NCBI RefSeq assembly: GCF_016741855.1
Contig: NZ_JAERRH010000006.1
Span: 310,001 to 374,000 of the forward strand
Source of the DNA: Streptomyces musisoli
GTDB taxonomy: Bacteria > Actinomycetota > Actinomycetes > Streptomycetales > Streptomycetaceae
Length of the DNA stretch: 64,000 nt
Reading direction: 5' to 3'
This document shows positions 59,960 through 64,000 of this stretch, piece after piece. The position numbers and the translations under genes are program-made. Position 1 is the stretch's first letter; every line of letters begins with the position of its first letter. The notes below the pieces were generated by a model. That model saw only the letters and a program-made list of their open reading frames with translations, ran no database searches and was not told the origin of the DNA.

Positions 59960-59979
59960 TACGGAATCAACAATCCGTA
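59960..59979. promoter_or_regulatory. Inverted repeat upstream of the DUF6986 gene
   Basis: TACGGA-N8-TCCGTA, 26 bases before the ATG at 59934, in an AT-richer patch. Likely an operator for an IclR- or GntR-type regulator encoded elsewhere. Confidence 0.5.
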
Positions 59980-60146
59980 TAGTGAAGTTATCCGCCAACC
60001 TTCGCGCTGGTCAACACCGCGCGGCGATCACTCCCCTCCCCGCTCTCGGCGCGTCCACGTCGATCTGGCAGCCTGGACCGAGCCCCTCCTTCCCGCACAG
60101 CGGTTCGGCAACGAGCCGCCCGGCAGCCGTCGCAGAAGGAGCACCC

Positions 60147-61055
60147 GTGCCGATCCTCAGCCGAGTCATACGCCGTACGGGCCGGAAGGCCGCGCCGACG
60201 GCCCCGGTCACCCTGCCCCCGTCCAGTACAGCACCCTCCGCCGGCCCCGCCGCGGCGGGCGGACGGCCCGGCGCTCCCCCGCTCCACGTCATGTCGTTCA
60301 ACCTCCGCCACGCGAGCACCGCCGAGCCCAACAGCTGGGCGGCCCGCAGACCGGCGGTGCGCGCCCTGCTGCACCGCGAGGGCCTTCACGTCATCGGCAC
60401 CCAGGAAGGGCTCTACCAGCAACTGCGCGACATCGAGGCCGACCTCGGAGCCCCTTACGACTGGATCGGCACCGGACGCGCGGGCGGCAGCCGCGGCGAG
60501 TTCACGGCCGTCTTCTACGACACCCGCCGGCTCGCCCCGCAGGAGTACGACCACTTCTGGCTCTCGGACACGCCGGACGTCATCGGGTCCAACGGCTGGG
60601 GCGGCGGTTCCGTCCGGATGGTGACGTGGGTCCGCTTCCGGGACCTGCTCGACGGCGACCGGGAGTTCTTCGTCCTGAACACCCACCTCGACGACCGCAG
60701 CCGAAGGGCACGCGCGCGTGCCGCCGCCCTGATCATCCGGCGCATCGCCGGGCTGGACCGCTCGCTGCCGCTCCTCGTCACCGGCGACTTCAACGTCGCC
60801 GCGCACAGGAGCCCGGTCTACGACGCGATGCTGGCCACCGGCCTGGCCGACACCTGGGACACCGCGGCCGAGCGCGGCGCCCTGTACGGGACCTTCCACG
60901 GATACGGGCCGCCGAGGCCGGACGGGGACCGCATCGACTGGATCCTCGCCACCCCCGGGATCACGGTCCACCGGGCCTCGATCGGCACCTTCTCGCTGAA
61001 CGGCCAGTTCCCCAGCGACCACCTGCCGGTGCAGGCCTTGCTGACGCTGGGATGA
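60147..61055 (+). CDS. Endonuclease/exonuclease/phosphatase family protein
   Basis: 302 aa. EEP motifs MSFNLRHA, GTQEGLYQQL (metal Glu), NTHLDDRS, TGDFNVAAH and SDHLPV. The N-terminal 50 residues are Pro/Ala-rich and not part of the fold. GTG 60147 with AAGGAG upstream. May hydrolyse a phosphodiester or sugar phosphate; nuclease activity is not assured. Confidence 0.88.
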   Translation: MPILSRVIRRTGRKAAPTAPVTLPPSSTAPSAGPAAAGGRPGAPPLHVMSFNLRHASTAEPNSWAARRPAVRALLHREGLHVIGTQEGLYQQLRDIEADLGAPYDWIGTGRAGGSRGEFTAVFYDTRRLAPQEYDHFWLSDTPDVIGSNGWGGGSVRMVTWVRFRDLLDGDREFFVLNTHLDDRSRRARARAAALIIRRIAGLDRSLPLLVTGDFNVAAHRSPVYDAMLATGLADTWDTAAERGALYGTFHGYGPPRPDGDRIDWILATPGITVHRASIGTFSLNGQFPSDHLPVQALLTLG

Positions 61056-61058
61056 GGC

Positions 61059-61096
61059 GAGGCCCCCGTGACCGTCTGCGCGGTCGCGGGGGCCTC
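61059..61096. terminator. Bidirectional terminator between convergent genes
   Basis: A 16-bp stem (GAGGCCCCCG... paired with ...CGGGGGCCTC, one G.T) around a 6-base loop, between the EEP gene and etfA stops. Confidence 0.85.
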
Positions 61097-61114
61097 GTAC
61101 AGCGAGGGCGGAAC

Positions 61115-62077
61115 TCAGCCCTTGCGGGTCTTGATCTCGTCGGTCAGCTGCGGGACCACGTCGAAGAGGTCGCCGACCACGCCGAAGTCGACCAGTTCGA
61201 AGATCGGGGCCTCGGCGTCCTTGTTGACGGCCACGATCGTCTTGGAGGTCTGCATACCGGCACGGTGCTGGATCGCACCGGAGATGCCGTTGGCGATGTA
61301 CAGCTGCGGCGAGACCGACTTGCCGGTCTGGCCGACCTGGTTGGTGTGCGGGTACCAGCCGGCGTCGACCGCGGCACGCGAGGCACCCACGGCCGCACCC
61401 AGGGAATCGGCGAGCGCCTCGATGATCGAGAAGTTCTCCGCGCCGTTGACACCACGGCCGCCGGAGACCACGATCGCGGCCTCGGTCAGCTCCGGACGGC
61501 CCGTCGACTCACGCGGCGTGCGGCCGGTGACCTTGGTGCCGGTCGCCTTGTCGGAGAAGGTGACGGACAGGGCCTCGACCGCACCGGCGGCCGGGGCGGC
61601 CTCGACGGCGGCCGAGTTCGGCTTGACCGTGATGACCGGGGTGCCCTTGATGACACGGGACTTGGTGGTGAACGAGGCGGCGAACACCGACTGGGTGGCC
61701 ACCGGGCCCTCGTCGCCGGCCTCCAGGTCGACGGCGTCGGTGATGATGCCGGAGCCGATGCGCAGCGCCAGACGGGCGGCGATCTCCTTGCCCTCGGCGG
61801 AGGACGGGACCAGCACGGCGGCCGGGGAGACGGCCTCGTGGGCGGCCTGCAGCGCGTCGACCTTCGGCACGACCAGGTAGTCGGCGTACTCGGACGCGTC
61901 GTGGGTGAGGACCTTCACCGCGCCGTGCTCGGCGAGCGTGGCGGCGGTGTCGGCGGCGCCGTTGCCCAGCGCGACGGCGACCGGCTCGCCGATGCGGCGG
62001 GCCAGGGTCAGCAGCTCCAGGGTGGGCTTGCGGACGGCACCGTCCACGTGATCGACGTAGACGAGGACTTCAGCCAT
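61115..62077 (-). CDS. etfA: Electron transfer flavoprotein alpha subunit
   Basis: 320 aa. C-terminal FAD domain with VVSGGRGV, GASRAAVDAGW, QVGQTGKSVSPQLYIA and HRAGMQTSKTIVAVN. With EtfB carries electrons from acyl-CoA dehydrogenases to the quinone pool. Follows etfB by 52 bp. Confidence 0.97.
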   Translation of the reverse strand: MAEVLVYVDHVDGAVRKPTLELLTLARRIGEPVAVALGNGAADTAATLAEHGAVKVLTHDASEYADYLVVPKVDALQAAHEAVSPAAVLVPSSAEGKEIAARLALRIGSGIITDAVDLEAGDEGPVATQSVFAASFTTKSRVIKGTPVITVKPNSAAVEAAPAAGAVEALSVTFSDKATGTKVTGRTPRESTGRPELTEAAIVVSGGRGVNGAENFSIIEALADSLGAAVGASRAAVDAGWYPHTNQVGQTGKSVSPQLYIANGISGAIQHRAGMQTSKTIVAVNKDAEAPIFELVDFGVVGDLFDVVPQLTDEIKTRKG

Positions 62078-62129
62078 GGGATTGCTCTCCTGCGAAAAGA
62101 AGTTGAGGGGCGGTCAGCGGGGGCGGGCC

Positions 62130-62918
62130 CTAGATGAACTTCTGGCCCGCGAGGAACTCAGCGAGCTGCTTGCCGCCCTCGCCCTCGTCCTTCACGATGG
62201 TGCCGGCCGTGCGGGCCGGACGCTCGTTCGCGGCCTCGACCTTGGTGAACGCGCCGTCGAGACCGACCTCCTCGGCCTCGATGTCCAGGTCGGACAGGTC
62301 CCAGGACTGAACCGGCTTCTTCTTGGCCGCCATGATGCCCTTGAAGGACGGGTAACGGGCCTCGCCGGACTGGTCGGTCACGGAGACGATCGCCGGGAGC
62401 TGGGCCTCCAGCTGCTCCGAGGCGGCGTCACCGTCGCGGCGGCCCTTGACCACGCCGTCCTCGACGGAGACCTCGGACAGCAGGGTGACCTGCGGGACGC
62501 CCAGCCGCTCGGCGACCAGCGCCGGGACGACGCCCATGGTGCCGTCGGTGGAGGCCATGCCGGAGATGACCAGGTCGTAACCGGCCTTCTCGATGGCCTT
62601 GGCCAGCACCAGGGAGGTGCCGATGGCGTCGGTGCCGTGCAGGTCGTCGTCCTCGACGTGGACGGCCTTGTCGGCACCCATCGACAGCGCCTTGCGCAGC
62701 GCGTCCTTCGCGTCCTCGGGGCCGATGGTCAAAACGGTGACCTCGACGTCGTCGTCCGAGTTCTCCGCGATCTGCAGCGCCTGCTCGACCGCGTACTCGT
62801 CCAGCTCGGAGAGCAGACCGTCCACGTCGTCACGATCGACGGTCAGGTCATCGGCGAAGTGCCGGTCGCCAGTGGCGTCGGGCACGTACTTCACAGTGAC
62901 AACGATCCTCAAGCTCAC
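62130..62918 (-). CDS. etfB: Electron transfer flavoprotein beta subunit
   Basis: 262 aa. AMP-binding ETF-beta: VTVKYVPDATGDRHF, DLVISGMASTDGTMG. First gene of the etfBA operon. Confidence 0.97.
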   Translation of the reverse strand: MSLRIVVTVKYVPDATGDRHFADDLTVDRDDVDGLLSELDEYAVEQALQIAENSDDDVEVTVLTIGPEDAKDALRKALSMGADKAVHVEDDDLHGTDAIGTSLVLAKAIEKAGYDLVISGMASTDGTMGVVPALVAERLGVPQVTLLSEVSVEDGVVKGRRDGDAASEQLEAQLPAIVSVTDQSGEARYPSFKGIMAAKKKPVQSWDLSDLDIEAEEVGLDGAFTKVEAANERPARTAGTIVKDEGEGGKQLAEFLAGQKFI

Positions 62919-63028
62919 GCCGGCTCTCCTACTGCATCGTCTATTTCCGGGCTGCCTCTTGGAGGCAGCATAGGCGCCTCAAGCGGCCGATCCCGGTCGG
63001 GGCGTCGGGCGCGCTCCGACCGAAATAT

Positions 63029-63040
63029 TACTCGTCAGTA
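63029..63040. promoter_or_regulatory. Possible operator in the etfB/flavin reductase gap
   Basis: TACT-CGTC-AGTA dyad in an AT-rich patch about 110 bases upstream of etfB; resembles TetR-type sites controlling fatty-acid genes, but short. Confidence 0.3.
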
Positions 63041-63110
63041 CACCCAGTTCCTGCCCGCTAAGCAAGCGCTTTGAACTGTGACCTTCGCAACGCAGCGTAA
63101 CCGGAACTCG

Positions 63111-63136
63111 ACGGCCCCCGCGGGCGCGGGGGCCGT
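63111..63136 (-). terminator. Hairpin terminator after the flavin reductase gene
   Basis: 11-bp stem ACGGCCCCCGC / GCGGGGGCCGT with a 4-base loop, 3 bases past the stop. Confidence 0.75.
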
Positions 63137-63138
63137 GA

Positions 63139-63648
63139 TCAATCCCGCAGACCGCTGAAGCGGCCCTGGTGGTAGAGGAGCGGGCGGCCGGCCCCCGAGG
63201 GGTCGCCGAGGACCACCTCGGCGAGCACGATGCGGTGATCGCCGGCCGGGACCCGGCCCACGATCCGGCAGACCAGCCAGGCGAGCACGTCGTCCAGCAC
63301 CGGGACGCCCTCCGGGCCGTCCCGCCAGGCGGTGGGCGCGCCGAAGCGGTCGGCTCCGCTGCGCGCGAAGGTGGCGGCCAGCTCCCTCTGGTGCTCGCCG
63401 AGTATGTGCACGCCGACGTGGTCCGCCTCGGCCACGGCGGGCCAGCTGGAGGCGCCCGTTCCGATGCCGAAGGAGACCAGTGGCGGCTCGGCGGAGACGG
63501 AGGTGAGGGAGGTGGCGGTGAACCCGACGGGGCCAAAGGCGCCGCGCGCCGTGATCACCGCGACTCCGGCGGCATGCCGGCGGAAGGTGGAGCGGAGCAG
63601 GTCGGGGGAGGCGAGCTGGGGAGTGCCGAGGCCGGGCGTGGCCGTCAT
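63139..63648 (-). CDS. Flavin reductase-domain protein
   Basis: 169 aa split-barrel flavin reductase: HAAGVAVITARGAFGPVGFTATSLTSVSAEPPLVSFGI. Such proteins supply FMNH2/FADH2 to monooxygenases or act as NADPH:FMN reductases. It is preceded by a cysteine-ended leader peptide, which suggests control by sulfur/cysteine supply and a role in sulfonate or organosulfur use. Confidence 0.9.
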   Translation of the reverse strand: MTATPGLGTPQLASPDLLRSTFRRHAAGVAVITARGAFGPVGFTATSLTSVSAEPPLVSFGIGTGASSWPAVAEADHVGVHILGEHQRELAATFARSGADRFGAPTAWRDGPEGVPVLDDVLAWLVCRIVGRVPAGDHRIVLAEVVLGDPSGAGRPLLYHQGRFSGLRD

Positions 63649-63692
63649 GGAGTTGTCCTTCTGCGAGGGGTGGGGAACGGGTCCGTGGCTGC

Positions 63693-63773
63693 TCAGCAGC
63701 CGGGACAACGCGCGCTCGCGGTGCGGGCGAGGTCGATGTGGACCCGCCCGTGGAGAAGGAGTTCGGTCGGCAT
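63693..63773 (-). CDS. Short leader peptide ending in cysteine codons
   Basis: 26 aa ORF, ATG 63773 to TGA 63693, ending RVHIDLARTASARCPGC. The (H)(V/I)DL-R-x-S-x-x-C pattern is the one of the short putative leader peptides found upstream of sulfur-metabolism genes in Streptomyces. An AAGGAG-like box is not obvious, but a promoter-like TATCGTC lies just upstream. Located 45 bases before the flavin reductase start. Confidence 0.7.
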   Translation of the reverse strand: MPTELLLHGRVHIDLARTASARCPGC

Positions 63774-63856
63774 ACGGTCAGGTTGACGATAGGTGTGGCA
63801 CACAGTCAAGCAGGTTCCGCGATCTGGAAGATGTCTCACCGTCCGCTGAGCCCCGC

Positions 63857-64000
63857 TCAGACGGCCTCGCCCAAGGCGGCGATGACGTCGGCCCTGCGGG
63901 GCTGTCCGGTGGCGCGCCGCACCACCCGCCCGCCGGCGTCCAGGACCAGGACGGTGGGCGTCTTGAGGATCTCCAGCTCGCGTACGAGGTCCAGGTGGGC
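63857..64000 (-). CDS. Thioredoxin-fold protein, N-terminal part beyond the window
   Basis: Last 47 residues only: LEILKTPTVLVLDAGGRVVR with the cis-Pro TPT loop and GQPRRADVIAALGEAV. Thioredoxin-like fold; the CxxC, if any, lies outside. Transcribed toward the leader peptide and flavin reductase. Confidence 0.8.
   Translation of the reverse strand, partial: AHLDLVRELEILKTPTVLVLDAGGRVVRRATGQPRRADVIAALGEAV

Noticed and set aside
57301..59982. Very long open frame (893 codons) on the plus strand
   Set aside because: It runs antisense to the DUF6986 gene and through the LacI gene in another frame; composition is Gly/Arg/Ala-rich shadow coding. The same applies to other long frames opposite real genes, such as 21559-23616 (+), 38555-40996 (+) and 6905-8707 (-).
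1..64000. Mobile elements, prophage, tRNA or rRNA genes
   Set aside because: I looked for transposase or integrase motifs, terminal repeats and tRNA T-loop/anticodon patterns and saw none; a tRNAscan and ISfinder search would settle this.

Overview
This is a high-GC (about 72%) chromosomal window from a Streptomyces. The evidence is strong GC bias at third codon positions, GTG starts, ATGA/GTGA overlaps between operon genes, short or leaderless 5' ends, rare TTA codons, a five-gene conservon, mycothiol- and F420-type enzymes, and FcoT/FadD10-like genes of the actinobacterial isonitrile lipopeptide pathway. I see no tRNA, rRNA, IS element, prophage or CRISPR array. The window is densely coding and is cut at both ends (a P450 on the left, a thioredoxin-like protein on the right).

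Left part (1-21.5 kb): a conservon operon cvnA-B-C-D-E on the minus strand, whose P450 lacks the usual ExxR motif and whose cvnC has a TTA codon. After it come a Cds1-like PLP enzyme, an anti-sigma-type ATPase and a TetR-cupin-DUF4865-phosphotriesterase operon with a clear operator. Then follow a TTA-containing LD-carboxypeptidase, a truncated ProC-like gene, a ROK regulator, an AlkB homologue, an RlmG/RsmC-like methyltransferase, an amino-sugar or tagatose-type set (SIS isomerase and class II aldolase with a divergent DeoR regulator), an MFS transporter and a NixA-type Ni/Co permease behind a cobalamin riboswitch.

Centre (21.6-41.1 kb, all minus strand) is the most interesting part: a copper-acquisition island. 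It holds a complete isonitrile lipopeptide (chalkophore) gene set: one-module NRPS with terminal reductase, carrier protein, acyl-ACP ligase, FcoT-like thioesterase and Fe(II)/2OG oxidase, matching ScoA-E and M. tuberculosis Rv0097-Rv0101. Added to it are a KAS III, a second carrier protein, an MFS exporter, an aspartyl/asparaginyl-hydroxylase-like enzyme and a FecB/C/D-type importer. Directly upstream on the same strand are a SigC-like ECF sigma factor, a Met/His-rich membrane protein, a PCuAC-like protein, a CopA-type Cu(I) ATPase and a small Met/His-tailed membrane protein. Three promoters in this island (importer, hydroxylase, CopA operon) share GGAAC-N17-CGACT with further identity around it. 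I read this as one ECF regulon joining chalkophore uptake, synthesis and copper allocation.

Right part (41.1-64 kb): ordinary core and accessory genes. These are a HAD-like protein, a mycothiol-type isomerase, a divergent MarR/MFS pair with an operator, a NarL-type two-component system, a TetR/F420-oxidoreductase pair with two operators, a geranylgeranyl-reductase-type flavoenzyme, an M20 peptidase, an MBL protein, a kinase-NUDIX fusion, a secreted GH27 alpha-galactosidase with a tandemly duplicated signal-peptide end, a divergent ROK kinase/LacI pair, a DUF6986 aldolase-like protein, an exo/endonuclease-phosphatase, etfBA, and a flavin reductase preceded by a short cysteine-ended leader peptide.
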